Shown one piece after another: positions 49,455 through 57,545 of a DNA stretch of 64,000 bases. A program made the translations under genes and the position numbers. This stretch comes from Chlamydiales bacterium (lineage in GTDB: Bacteria > Chlamydiota > Chlamydiia > Chlamydiales > Rhabdochlamydiaceae), in assembly GCA_016185065.1 (NCBI GenBank), contig JACPOL010000005.1, forward strand, positions 1 through 64,000, written 5' to 3'. The notes beneath the pieces were generated by a model, which was not told the DNA's origin, ran no database searches, and saw only the letters and a program-made list of their open reading frames with translations. The number at the start of each line of letters is the position of its first letter. Within the stretch, counting starts at the first letter, position 1.

Positions 49455-49675
49455 AAAAGCCCGCCCGGGAGAGGCGCTCGGAAGAAGAAAGCCCGCCCGG
49501 GAGAGTGGAAGTCAACGGACAGGGAATGGACATTAATGGACGGGAAACGGACAGGCGGGCAAGAGAGAGGGAAAGAATTTCTTTCTTTGGCGCGTGTCCT
49601 TTTCCTGTCCGTTTCCCGTCCATTGATGTCCGTTGACGTCCATTTCTTCTTCCGAGCGCTTCTTCCCATGCGCTT
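49455..49675. repeat. TGGAC-unit dyad repeat (copy 3, full)
   Basis: Most complete copy. Left: 'agaggcgctcggaagaagaa', a second 'gcccgcccgggagag' unit, GGAC at 49517, 49528, 49538, 49549, then 'aggcgggcaagagag'. Core 'gaaagaatttctttctttggcgcgtg'. Right: inverted GTCC units at about 10-11-base spacing ending in 'cttcttccgagcgcttc'. Arms can fold into one long hairpin. The right end touches the hemF stop at 49678. Confidence 0.85.
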
Positions 49676-49677
49676 TT

Positions 49678-50469
49678 TTACCAGGAGGCGAGGGGAGGGA
49701 GGGAGCAGAGGATCGCGTCGGGGTTGCCGCCGGAGCGGAAGCCGAACTGAGTTCCCCTGTCGTAGAGGAGGTTGAACTCGACGTAGTGGCCTCGCATCTT
49801 ATACTGCTGCGCTTTTTCTTCTGGTGTGAAGGGCTGGGTGGTGCGACGTGTGTAGATGGGATTGATCGCTTCTAAAAAGGTGTTTCCAACGCTCTTCCAG
49901 AGCAGAAAATCTGTGTCGAAATCACCTCGATTAAAGTGGTCGAAGAAGATGCCGCCAACGCCGCGCTCTTTGTTTCTGTGGGGAACAAAAAAGTAGGTGG
50001 CTGCATTCTGTGAAAACTCGGGATAGATCTCGCTGCCGAAGGGGTCGAGCGTGGACTTTGCAACGCTGTGGAAGTGGCGCGTGTCCTCCTCGTAGGGCTG
50101 TCCCATGGGCGTCAGATCGTAGCCTCCTCCGAACCAGAACTTCTCCTTAGTTTCTAAATAGCGCAAGTTCATGTGAACTGTAGGAGCGTGGGGGTTGCTC
50201 ATGTGAGTGATTAGACTAATTCCCGTAGCAAAAAAGGGGCCCATGCCATCATTCATGGGAAAGTTGTCGCCTTCAATACCAGACCAGTTCACTGCAGCTC
50301 TTTCGAACACACTGCCGCGGAGCTCTGCGATTTCTCCTCCGCCTCTTCCTTTCTGGTACTCCCACGCTCTCCGCTCAAAACGTTGTCCATTTTCGTGGGA
50401 CTCAAAACTCGCAATGATCGTTTCGCGCAGCGCTTTTAAGTAGTGTACGATCTCTGTTTTTCTGTTCAT
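49678..50469 (-). CDS. hemF: Oxygen-dependent coproporphyrinogen III oxidase
   Basis: Converts coproporphyrinogen III to protoporphyrinogen IX with O2. About 263 residues, slightly shorter than E. coli HemF (299). Conserved blocks are 'THMSNPHAPTVHMNLRY', 'FWFGGGYDLTPM', 'KERGVGGIFFDHF', and 'MRGHYVEFNLLYDRGTQFGF' with the C-terminal 'ILCSLPP'. ATG 50469 is preferred to the longer frame from 50490. The divergent hemG promoter and its own are within or next to the 162-bp palindrome at 50477-50638. Chlamydia uses HemN for this step as I recall, so HemF implies aerobic synthesis here. Confidence 0.95.
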   Translation of the reverse strand: MNRKTEIVHYLKALRETIIASFESHENGQRFERRAWEYQKGRGGGEIAELRGSVFERAAVNWSGIEGDNFPMNDGMGPFFATGISLITHMSNPHAPTVHMNLRYLETKEKFWFGGGYDLTPMGQPYEEDTRHFHSVAKSTLDPFGSEIYPEFSQNAATYFFVPHRNKERGVGGIFFDHFNRGDFDTDFLLWKSVGNTFLEAINPIYTRRTTQPFTPEEKAQQYKMRGHYVEFNLLYDRGTQFGFRSGGNPDAILCSLPPLASW

Positions 50470-50476
50470 AAGAGTT

Positions 50477-50638
50477 AGAGGGTGTCGCAAAGTCGGAAGC
50501 TTTGATTTTTTAAGAGTTTTTGGAAGAATTTAAATTGTCTTTCGCAGGACATACTTGAGCAAGTAGACCAAGAAAGACAATTTAAATTCTGCCGAAAAGG
50601 CTAAAAAAGCATGTTTCCGTCTTTGTAGACATCCTCTT
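50477..50638. repeat. 162-bp stem-loop element between hemF and hemG
   Basis: Near-palindrome with ends 'agagggtgtcgcaaagtcgg' and its imperfect complement 'ccgtctttgtagacatcctct'. The inner arms 'aatttaaattgtctttc' / 'gaaagacaatttaaatt' are perfect complements around 'acatacttgagcaagtag'. Length, AGAGG termini and the central motif resemble the element at 42299-42463. It fills most of the divergent hemF-hemG spacer. Confidence 0.85.
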
Positions 50639-50662
50639 AGTCTATTTGTTAAGCTTGCTTTC

Positions 50663-52000
50663 ATGCAGCAGAAAAAAAAGACGCGAGTCATCGTTTTAGG
50701 CGGCGGAATTTCAGGCCTTGCTGCCGCTTGGTACTTGTCCCAAACATGCGAGTGCGAGATCACCCTGATCGAGAAGCAGCCGCGTATCGGCGGTTTTCTC
50801 AGAACTGATGTTCACGACGGATTTCAGTTTGAGAAAGGACCGAGAATTTTTAAAACCTCTCGTTCAGAAGCTCTCCTCAGATTAATAGATGAGCTTGGGC
50901 TCTCTTCTCAAAGAGTTGTTTCTGCAAAAGATGCAAATTTGAGGTATATCTGGAGAGGGGGCTCGCTGCAGCTCTTTCCAAAAAATCTCGCAGGCTTTCT
51001 CTCTTCACCCCTTACGCGTCCGCTGATTGCTTCTCTCTTTTCAGAGTGGAAGAAGCCCTCCCTTGCTGGTGATGAGAGCATTCACGCGTTTGTATGTCGC
51101 AGGTTTGGAGAGAGTGTGGCAAAAGAGCTCTTCGACCCTCTAATCGTAGGCATCTATGCAGGCGATATCAGAAAACTTTCAATCAAGAGCTGCTTCTCTC
51201 AACTGAAAAAGTGGGAGGAGGAGCATGGATCGGTAACTGCCGGCTTTTTAAAATCGAGAAGCAGGGCAGATGCGATCGATACGTTTGGCCTGCCTCGCTC
51301 CTCTCTCTTTTCACTAAAGGGGGGGATAGAGACGCTCATACACACCCTTAAAGAGAAGATTCCTGCTACGATCGTGTGCGGTAAAAAAGTGGAAACTCTC
51401 CGGTTTTTCAAAGATACAGTGAGAGTGAACACGCAAGAGGAGAGCTGGGAGGCGGACTACCTTTTTAGCGCACTTCCATCATATGAGCTTGCGAGCTACT
51501 TGAAAGAGGTCGAGCCTGCTGCTGCAACGACGCTTTCAGAGATCAGATTTCAAGATATCGCAACGGTACATCTTGGCTTCCGCTCATCAGTATTAGAAAC
51601 GCGCGGGTTCGGCTATCTCGTTCCATCCCACGCAAAGCAGGAGATCCTGGGCACTGTCTTTGATTCCAACCTCTTTTCCAATGAGTCCGAAACTCGCCTC
51701 TCTACAATGCTTCTGCTCGAAGGAGGAGATCACGAGGCGCACGCGCTTGCAGCGGTAAAAAATCATCTCGGCATTCACGTGCCGTGCGACCACCTCTCGG
51801 TAACCGAGTCGAAGTGGGCAATACCACAATTTGAAGTGGGGCATGAAGCGCGTATGAAAGGTCTTGAGAGAGAGCTGGCAAATTCTCTCCCGCGCCTCAC
51901 TCTTGTTGGCAACTATCTTGGCGGAGCAGCAGTCAGCGATGCTGTGCTGTATTCAAGAAAAAAAGCAGTAGAATTTTCTAGGAAAATTCAGAAGCTCTAA
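50663..52000 (+). CDS. hemG: Protoporphyrinogen oxidase (HemY-type), hemG
   Basis: FAD enzyme oxidising protoporphyrinogen IX to protoporphyrin IX. 445 residues of the flavin amine oxidase fold. The dinucleotide motif 'VIVLGGGISGLAAAW' begins at residue 9, then 'EKQPRIGGFLRT'. The C-terminal FAD motif region has 'LVGNYLGGAAVSDAV'. HemY-type in fold; chlamydial annotations call the equivalent hemG. The ATG at 50663 has no strong ribosome site. Its promoter must lie in or at the edge of the element at 50477-50638. Confidence 0.94.
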   Translation: MQQKKKTRVIVLGGGISGLAAAWYLSQTCECEITLIEKQPRIGGFLRTDVHDGFQFEKGPRIFKTSRSEALLRLIDELGLSSQRVVSAKDANLRYIWRGGSLQLFPKNLAGFLSSPLTRPLIASLFSEWKKPSLAGDESIHAFVCRRFGESVAKELFDPLIVGIYAGDIRKLSIKSCFSQLKKWEEEHGSVTAGFLKSRSRADAIDTFGLPRSSLFSLKGGIETLIHTLKEKIPATIVCGKKVETLRFFKDTVRVNTQEESWEADYLFSALPSYELASYLKEVEPAAATTLSEIRFQDIATVHLGFRSSVLETRGFGYLVPSHAKQEILGTVFDSNLFSNESETRLSTMLLLEGGDHEAHALAAVKNHLGIHVPCDHLSVTESKWAIPQFEVGHEARMKGLERELANSLPRLTLVGNYLGGAAVSDAVLYSRKKAVEFSRKIQKL

Positions 52001-52043
52001 CTTACTCTATCTCTTCTTTTTCTTTTCTACATGGGAGTTAGGT

Positions 52044-53195
52044 ATGTCTATCAGAGCTTGTCAAGTTGGCGTCCGTTCGGCGCGCACTCTTCTGCCTTTA
52101 GGACTTATTGCGAGATCCGCAGTTTCGCATGAGACATTAACCTCGAGAGCGTTTCAGAGAGCTCAGCGCGAGATCTCATCTTCGAATAGAGACCTTTCTA
52201 AGGCGAGAAGTTACGAAAAGGGAGCTGTGGGAGATAACCCGATGACTGCGCTGAAGCTCTCAGGACATATGCTCGGTATGGCTTCAGATAATAAAGATAG
52301 AGATTGGCAGCTCTCCATTTTAGATATAGTCACTGACAAGAACACCTGGCTGGTAGGGCATCGGGCTCGAATCTCTGGACTCGCTTTTCATGGAGATCAC
52401 CTAATTTCTGCATCACACGATGGAACCTGCAGAATATGGGATTCTGTAAGTAAAGTAAGTAGTCAGACTCTAAATCATGGTAGTACCAAAGTGAACTGCC
52501 TTCAAGTTGAGGGTCACACTCTAGTTACTGGCACTGATGATGCAACGGCAAGTGTCTGGGATCTCAAAACCAATAAACGAGAGTATGTCCTGGATGGGCA
52601 TACAGAAGGGGTTGGCTGCTTGTCGATAGATAGCGGGCTGCTCGCCACAGGATCGCTTGATCATACTTGTAGAATATGGGATGTAGCTTTAGGAAAGTGC
52701 AAAAGAGTTCTTAAAGAGCACACAGCCCCAATCACTACCATTCAGCTGAGTGACGATACTGTGGTTACGGGGTCTTCGGATGGAAGATGCATCAGCTGGA
52801 ATGCAAAGACAGGTGAACTTCTCCAAAAATTTGAACACGGGTCAGAAGTTACTGCTCTCCAATTCGAAGGAAGAGTTCTGATTACAGCAGCAAAGGATGG
52901 GATCTGCAGAGTTTGGGATCTCGAGAGCGGTATCTGCACTCGCGAGCTCAAAGGTCATGAGAGACGGATCAACTGCTTGCAGATGCAAGATGACCTGGTT
53001 GCAACAGGATCCGATGATTGTAAAACGAGACTCTGGAATTGGAAGACGGGCGAGTATAAGGTCTTTTCGCAGTTTGGAGAGATCACGCATCTTGTACTAA
53101 AAGGCACAACATTGATCACTGGAAACAGCTATGGGGCGATCGTTCGCTTTGATACCAATAAACCAAGTAGCCTGCCCATTTTAAAGAGAGTCTAA
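52044..53195 (+). CDS. WD40-repeat protein (383 aa)
   Basis: A beta-propeller protein. Residues 1-80 are basic without a clear signal peptide. Then seven or so WD units run from about 95 to 380, each ending in W-D/N ('CRIWDS', 'ASVWDL', 'CRIWDV', 'CISWNA', 'CRVWDL', 'TRLWNW') with 'H..G..D' cores. WD40 proteins are eukaryote-like scaffolds and rare in Chlamydiaceae; a host-interaction role is possible but unproven. The ATG at 52044 has 'ggagttagg' upstream. Its last 4 bases overlap the convergent gene at 53192. Confidence 0.88.
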   Translation: MSIRACQVGVRSARTLLPLGLIARSAVSHETLTSRAFQRAQREISSSNRDLSKARSYEKGAVGDNPMTALKLSGHMLGMASDNKDRDWQLSILDIVTDKNTWLVGHRARISGLAFHGDHLISASHDGTCRIWDSVSKVSSQTLNHGSTKVNCLQVEGHTLVTGTDDATASVWDLKTNKREYVLDGHTEGVGCLSIDSGLLATGSLDHTCRIWDVALGKCKRVLKEHTAPITTIQLSDDTVVTGSSDGRCISWNAKTGELLQKFEHGSEVTALQFEGRVLITAAKDGICRVWDLESGICTRELKGHERRINCLQMQDDLVATGSDDCKTRLWNWKTGEYKVFSQFGEITHLVLKGTTLITGNSYGAIVRFDTNKPSSLPILKRV

Positions 53196-53878
53196 AGAGC
53201 GTTCTTGAAGAAGAGGGGGTGAGTGCTGTCTTGGAGAGCGTCTCCGAAGGCGTAGCCGCTCTTCTTAAGAAGGTGTGTGAGAGGATCGTTCTTCTGCAGG
53301 ATGTAGACGGCCCTTTGGGGAGCGAAGAAGATCATGTAGAACTTCTGCCCAGGGGTTTGGAAGAGCAGGTCGAAAGAGAACTTGTAGTCTGCGCTGACGA
53401 AGAGAGCAGCTCCCATTGCCTGAGGAAGAGGGCACTGTTCTGAAATAGGGGATGGCGTCTCATCCACTTTGATGAGGACGGCACCCAGAGGGTTGTTGAA
53501 CGAGCAGATCTCTTTTAATGCGATAGGTGTTGAGGGAAAGGGGGAGTGGCCATCGGCCCCTGCAATCAAGTAGTGGGTAAAACCTACGCGTAGAGAGTCA
53601 GCTTGAAATAGAGCTGCTGCCATCTGCACCACGCGCGAGGAGATGAATGTTCTCTTCACGCTTACATCATCTCTCCAGAGATCTCTTCCCTCTTTGAACA
53701 GATCAGCAGAAGGCTTCTGAAGAAGTTTTTCTGGGGCTACATGCAGGCGTTTAGCAAGGAGATTTTCTGCGCTGTTTTTTAAAGCGAGCAGCTCATTCTC
53801 AGGCAGGATCATCTCGAGCTCAATGCACTTGTTGTTGATGAAGAAGGAGCGCTGCTGTGGAGTCAAAAAAACTTGCAT
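53192..53878 (-). CDS. Conserved chlamydial hypothetical protein (228 aa, CT391-like by context)
   Basis: Soluble mixed alpha/beta protein with no recognised catalytic motif. Its place directly after dapL, with 13 bases between them on the same strand, matches the pairing of dapL with a hypothetical gene in C. trachomatis (CT390/CT391, from memory). The N terminus reads 'MQVFLTPQQRSFFINN'. Conserved-looking blocks include 'FTHYLIAGADGHSPFPS' and 'NNPLGAVLIKVDE'. Homology to CT391 is inferred from context and not tested. Function unknown. Confidence 0.75.
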   Translation of the reverse strand: MQVFLTPQQRSFFINNKCIELEMILPENELLALKNSAENLLAKRLHVAPEKLLQKPSADLFKEGRDLWRDDVSVKRTFISSRVVQMAAALFQADSLRVGFTHYLIAGADGHSPFPSTPIALKEICSFNNPLGAVLIKVDETPSPISEQCPLPQAMGAALFVSADYKFSFDLLFQTPGQKFYMIFFAPQRAVYILQKNDPLTHLLKKSGYAFGDALQDSTHPLFFKNAL

Positions 53879-53891
53879 TAGGGGCGGTCTC

Positions 53892-55082
53892 TTATAATTT
53901 TGCGATGCGTTTTAGAGCTTCTGTTGCTCTCTCTTTTGTCGTAAATGCTGAGAGTCTGATATATCCCTCTCCGCTAGGACCAAAGCCTCTTCCGGGAATG
54001 CTTACCAGGTGGCACTTTTCCAGCAGGACGTTGAAAAAATCCCAAGATCCCGCTCCATTAGGAGTCTTCCACCAGATGTAGGGAGAGTCGGCGCCGCCAT
54101 AACAGGTGTAGCCTAACTTTCTTAAGCCTTCTGAGAGCAGTTTTGCCTGAGCGAGATAAGAGGAGATCTGCTGCCTAGTCTCCTTCTGGCCTATCTCAGA
54201 ATAAACCGCCTCTGCCCCTTTTTGAATCGGGTAGGCGACCCCATTGAACTTTGTATTCTGTCTCTTCATCCAGAGGGGGTGGAGAGAGCCCTCCTTCTTG
54301 CCTTTTAACCCACATACAGACTTTGGAAGCACGGTGTAGGCGCATCGAAGTCCTGTAAAGCCCGCCGTTTTTGAAAAGCTGCGGAATTCGATAGCGACCT
54401 CTTTTGCTCCCTCAATCTCATAGATACTTTTCGGGACGTCAGGAGAGGTGATAAACGCGACGTAGGCGTTATCGTAGAGGATGATCGCCTTTTCTCTTTT
54501 TGCATAGTCGACCCATCTCTTCAGCTCTTTTCGAGTGAGTGCAACGCCTGTGGGATTGCTGGGAGAGCAGAGGAAGATGAGGTCGCAGGGCTTGTCTGGA
54601 AGTTGTGGCGCGAACTTATTCTTCTCCGTACAAGGGAGCATCACCACCTTTTTTCCAAGACCCGCGATCACAGAGGCGTCTAGATAGACAGGGTAGGTTG
54701 GATCGCAGATCCCCACTCCTCTTGTGACCTTAAAAAGATCGAGGATGTTGACGATGTCGCTGTTGATTCCGTCGGAGATGAAGATCTCATCCGGAGTGAT
54801 TCCCAAGTGAGCATACTCGTGATCGACTATCGCCTTTCTCAGAGAGAGATAACCCTCTCCAGGTCCGTAACCACGGATCGATTCGGGGCGGCTCATCTCT
54901 TGCAACGCCTCGCAAATCGCATGGGTAATAGAAGGCGCAAGAGGGAGAGAGACGTCGCCGACTCCCATGTTCAAGACTTGAACACCGGGGTGTCGCTCTT
55001 TGAGCTCCGCGAGTTTCCGTTCGATGACGGGGAAGATATACTCACGTTTAATCGAAAAGAAGTGAGGGTTAATTTTGGGCAT
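53892..55082 (-). CDS. dapL: LL-diaminopimelate aminotransferase
   Basis: Makes LL-diaminopimelate from tetrahydrodipicolinate in one step, supplying lysine and peptidoglycan DAP; the chlamydial/plant route. 396 residues of PLP fold type I. 'GVGDVSLPLAPSI' at the N terminus, 'FLCSPSNPTGVALT', and the PLP lysine in 'SFSKTAGFTGLRCAY'. The ATG at 55082 starts 'MPKINPHFFSIKREYIFP', the usual DapL start; the longer frame from 55106 is disfavoured. Followed by the CT391-like gene. Confidence 0.95.
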   Translation of the reverse strand: MPKINPHFFSIKREYIFPVIERKLAELKERHPGVQVLNMGVGDVSLPLAPSITHAICEALQEMSRPESIRGYGPGEGYLSLRKAIVDHEYAHLGITPDEIFISDGINSDIVNILDLFKVTRGVGICDPTYPVYLDASVIAGLGKKVVMLPCTEKNKFAPQLPDKPCDLIFLCSPSNPTGVALTRKELKRWVDYAKREKAIILYDNAYVAFITSPDVPKSIYEIEGAKEVAIEFRSFSKTAGFTGLRCAYTVLPKSVCGLKGKKEGSLHPLWMKRQNTKFNGVAYPIQKGAEAVYSEIGQKETRQQISSYLAQAKLLSEGLRKLGYTCYGGADSPYIWWKTPNGAGSWDFFNVLLEKCHLVSIPGRGFGPSGEGYIRLSAFTTKERATEALKRIAKL

Positions 55083-55173
55083 ATCAGGCCAGCTTACCAG
55101 AAGCAACTATACTGGACAATGGAGCACAGATAAAAAACACGAAGAATGTAATATTGAGTTTTTTAGTCTGAAT

Positions 55174-55723
55174 AGACATGTCGGGTAGGCCAGGAGATAG
55201 GCCTTTGGCCTTCTCTCGGGGCCTCCCTGCGACCCTCTTGCGCTGCATCTCGCTTTGCCAAATCGCGTCCTCGGAGAAGGGGTGTACACAGTACTACCCC
55301 GTTGACGCGCTCGCCGCGCTCTCCTGCGGGTGCAATTTTGCTGTGCGATATGCATCGGCGGGCTGCTTCAGGCGGCTCATCCCACACCTGTCGGTGCGGG
55401 TCCCTTTCGCGTCCAGTCGCAGGTGCAGATAGAGAGAGCGAAGACTTTTTTCCTCCGACTCTTCAGATGGCCCTGTGACTGGACGCGAAAGGGGACCCGC
55501 ACCCGAGACGTAAGTCCTGCGGGGAATGAGCTGCCTGGAGCAGCCGATCGATTCAGATCGCACAGCAAAACCGTAGCGCAGGAAAGCCGAAGGCGTGCAG
55601 GGTAGGGCAGTAGCCCACTCTGCTTTCGAGCACACGGTTTGGCAAAGCGAGGTGAAGCGCAAGTGGGTCGCGGGGAGGCCTCGAGCGAAAGCGTAGCTTT
55701 CTCCTGGCCTACCCGACATGTCT
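55174..55723. repeat. 550-bp giant imperfect palindrome
   Basis: Perfect 24-bp terminal inverted repeats, 'agacatgtcgggtaggccag' + 'gaga' and the complement ending 'acccgacatgtct'. Pairing continues inwards to the centre: for example 'gtgcgggtccctttcgcgtc' + 'cagtcgcagg' on the left against 'cctgtgactggacgcgaaag' on the right around a loop near 55437-55468. GC content is higher than its flanks. No gene is evident; frames across it are artefacts of symmetry. It occupies the divergent spacer between dapL and the GT10 gene. Confidence 0.9.
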
Positions 55724-55842
55724 CTCCTGCTAATACAACCATTAAGTGTTCTATTAAGTAAGGAGGTGCAGATTCTGTTACTTTTTTCTTCTCTATGTCT
55801 ATGCTGTGTGAGTATAATAGAGGGCTCGCATACAATTTGCGG

Positions 55843-56841
55843 ATGTCTATGATAAGAACAATCGTAATTTTCTTTGCAGCTATACCGCTTCTCTTGTTTG
55901 GGAATAAGGTGGAGCTGATCGCGGATTGGCCGATTGCAGAGAATGATCCTGTCTGCAATGCGATAAGCAAAATTTTAATAGAGAAGGGAGATGCTCTTGC
56001 TCTATCCGACCTTAAGGCCTACAGGCCCTTTCTAGAAAAAGAGTGCAGAGAGACGCTGAAGTTGAATCCAGATATTAAGCGCCTCGTCTTCTGGAATATT
56101 CCTCAAAAAATGAGTAAGCTGAAGTTTGGGCGCCTTCCGAAAGAGAAGCTCGTTCTCTTCATGTGGGAGCCGCCGACAGTCCAGAAGAGGCTCTACACCA
56201 AAAAGGTCCAGGATTTTTTTTCCAAGATCTACACTTGGGACGACTCCCTGGTAGATAATGTCCGCTTCTTCAAGTTCTACTACCCGGTGCTCAGAAAGAT
56301 GAGGAGCGATCTTCCCTCGTTTGAGAAGAAGAAGCTATGCACGCTCGTTATCTCAAATAAGAAGAGCCGCCACCCTCAAGAGCTATACACTGCCCGAGAA
56401 GAGGTGATTCAGTTCTTTGAGCAGAAGGGCGGCAGCGATTTTGAGTTCTACGGTTGGGGATGGGAGAGTGCAGGCTATTCAAACTATCGAGGCACTGCTG
56501 CGGATAAACTCGAAGTTTTAAAAGACTTCCGCTTCTCCTTCTGTTATGAGAATATGCAGGGGGGGCGAGGCTATGTAACAGAGAAGATTTTCGATAGCTT
56601 TGCTGCTGGCTGCGTTCCTATCTACTGGGGAGCGAGCAACATCGAAGAGTATGTTCCTCAAAACTGCTTCATCGATAGAAGAAAATTTAAAGATAATGAT
56701 GAGCTCTACTCCTTTCTAAAAAAGATGTCGAAAGAGGAGTATGAGGGCTACTTAAAACGGATTGCGGTTTGGCTAGAAAGTGACCAAGCTAAGCGCTTTT
56801 CAATAGAAAACTTTGCAAAGATTTTTTCAACTTGCCTATGA
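55843..56841 (+). CDS. GT10-family (fucosyltransferase-like) glycosyltransferase
   Basis: About 332 residues. An N-terminal hydrophobic segment (4-18, 'IRTIVIFFAAIPLLLFG') acts as signal or type II anchor. The C-terminal half carries the alpha-1,3-fucosyltransferase donor motif: 'FRFSFCYENMQGGRGYVTEK' then 'IFDSFAAGCVPIYWGA' (about 235-270). This motif binds GDP-fucose in bacterial and animal FucTs. The acceptor is unknown; envelope glycan or host-mimicking modification are options. The ATG at 55843 follows the 550-bp palindrome. Its stop overlaps the rnc start (ATGA). Confidence 0.87.
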   Translation: MSMIRTIVIFFAAIPLLLFGNKVELIADWPIAENDPVCNAISKILIEKGDALALSDLKAYRPFLEKECRETLKLNPDIKRLVFWNIPQKMSKLKFGRLPKEKLVLFMWEPPTVQKRLYTKKVQDFFSKIYTWDDSLVDNVRFFKFYYPVLRKMRSDLPSFEKKKLCTLVISNKKSRHPQELYTAREEVIQFFEQKGGSDFEFYGWGWESAGYSNYRGTAADKLEVLKDFRFSFCYENMQGGRGYVTEKIFDSFAAGCVPIYWGASNIEEYVPQNCFIDRRKFKDNDELYSFLKKMSKEEYEGYLKRIAVWLESDQAKRFSIENFAKIFSTCL

Positions 56842-57545
56842 ATCCAATCGATGAACTTGAGCAGCGGTGTCCCGACATCGAAGAGAAGCTCGGCTATAAA
56901 TTTAAAGATAGAAACCTGCTCCTGAATGCCTTTGTTCACCGCTCATTTTTCAACGAGCAGCGCGAGCTGGTCAAGCAGCACAATGAGCGCCTCGAATTCT
57001 TAGGAGACACGGTACTAGGTCTTATCGTTTCAGATTTTCTCTATCAGGAGCTTCCCTCGCATCCCGAAGGGGAGCTCTCCCATCTGCGCGCTCAGCTAGT
57101 GGAAGCAAGTGCCTGCGCAGAATATGTCCAGAAGCTTGATTTGGGAAAATTTATACTTCTGGGAAGAGGCGAGCGAATGAATGAAGGGAAGGGAAGAGAG
57201 ACCATCCTATCGGATCTCTTTGAAGCTCTTATGGGCGCCCTCTACCTCGATGGAGGCCTTGAAGCGGCTAGGCTCTTTTTTGTGAAGAGCTTTGCTCAAG
57301 ATCTCATGCATTCGGTAAAAGAGCCTCTGCGCAACTGGAAGGCTGAACTCCAGGACTATTCGCAGAAGAGATACCAGCGTCCGCCCGTTTACAAAGTTGT
57401 GGGCGAGACGGGTCCAGATCATAGCAAGGTTTTTGAAGTGGCCGCCTACATTGGAGAGCAGCTCGTTGGGGAAGGAAAGGGCTCTTCAAAGAAGGAGGCC
57501 GAGCAGTCTGCTGCTGAAAACGCACTAAAAAAGATGAGTCAATGA
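56838..57545 (+). CDS. rnc: Ribonuclease III
   Basis: Double-strand-specific endoribonuclease that processes rRNA and mRNA. 235 residues. The signature 'NERLEFLGDTVLGLIV' includes the catalytic Glu/Asp, and 'DLFEALMGALYLDGG' the second metal-binding Asp/Glu. A C-terminal dsRBD ('AELQDYSQKRYQRPPVYKV' to 'KGSSKKEAEQSAAENALKKM') follows. The ATG overlaps the upstream GT10 stop, and the stop overlaps radA. The rnc-radA-hemC order is chlamydial. Confidence 0.96.
   Translation: MNPIDELEQRCPDIEEKLGYKFKDRNLLLNAFVHRSFFNEQRELVKQHNERLEFLGDTVLGLIVSDFLYQELPSHPEGELSHLRAQLVEASACAEYVQKLDLGKFILLGRGERMNEGKGRETILSDLFEALMGALYLDGGLEAARLFFVKSFAQDLMHSVKEPLRNWKAELQDYSQKRYQRPPVYKVVGETGPDHSKVFEVAAYIGEQLVGEGKGSSKKEAEQSAAENALKKMSQ

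Noticed and set aside
55163..55719. Up to 141-codon frames on both strands
   Set aside because: They are mirror images produced by the 550-bp palindrome; the longer frame to 55970 runs into the GT10 gene in antisense.
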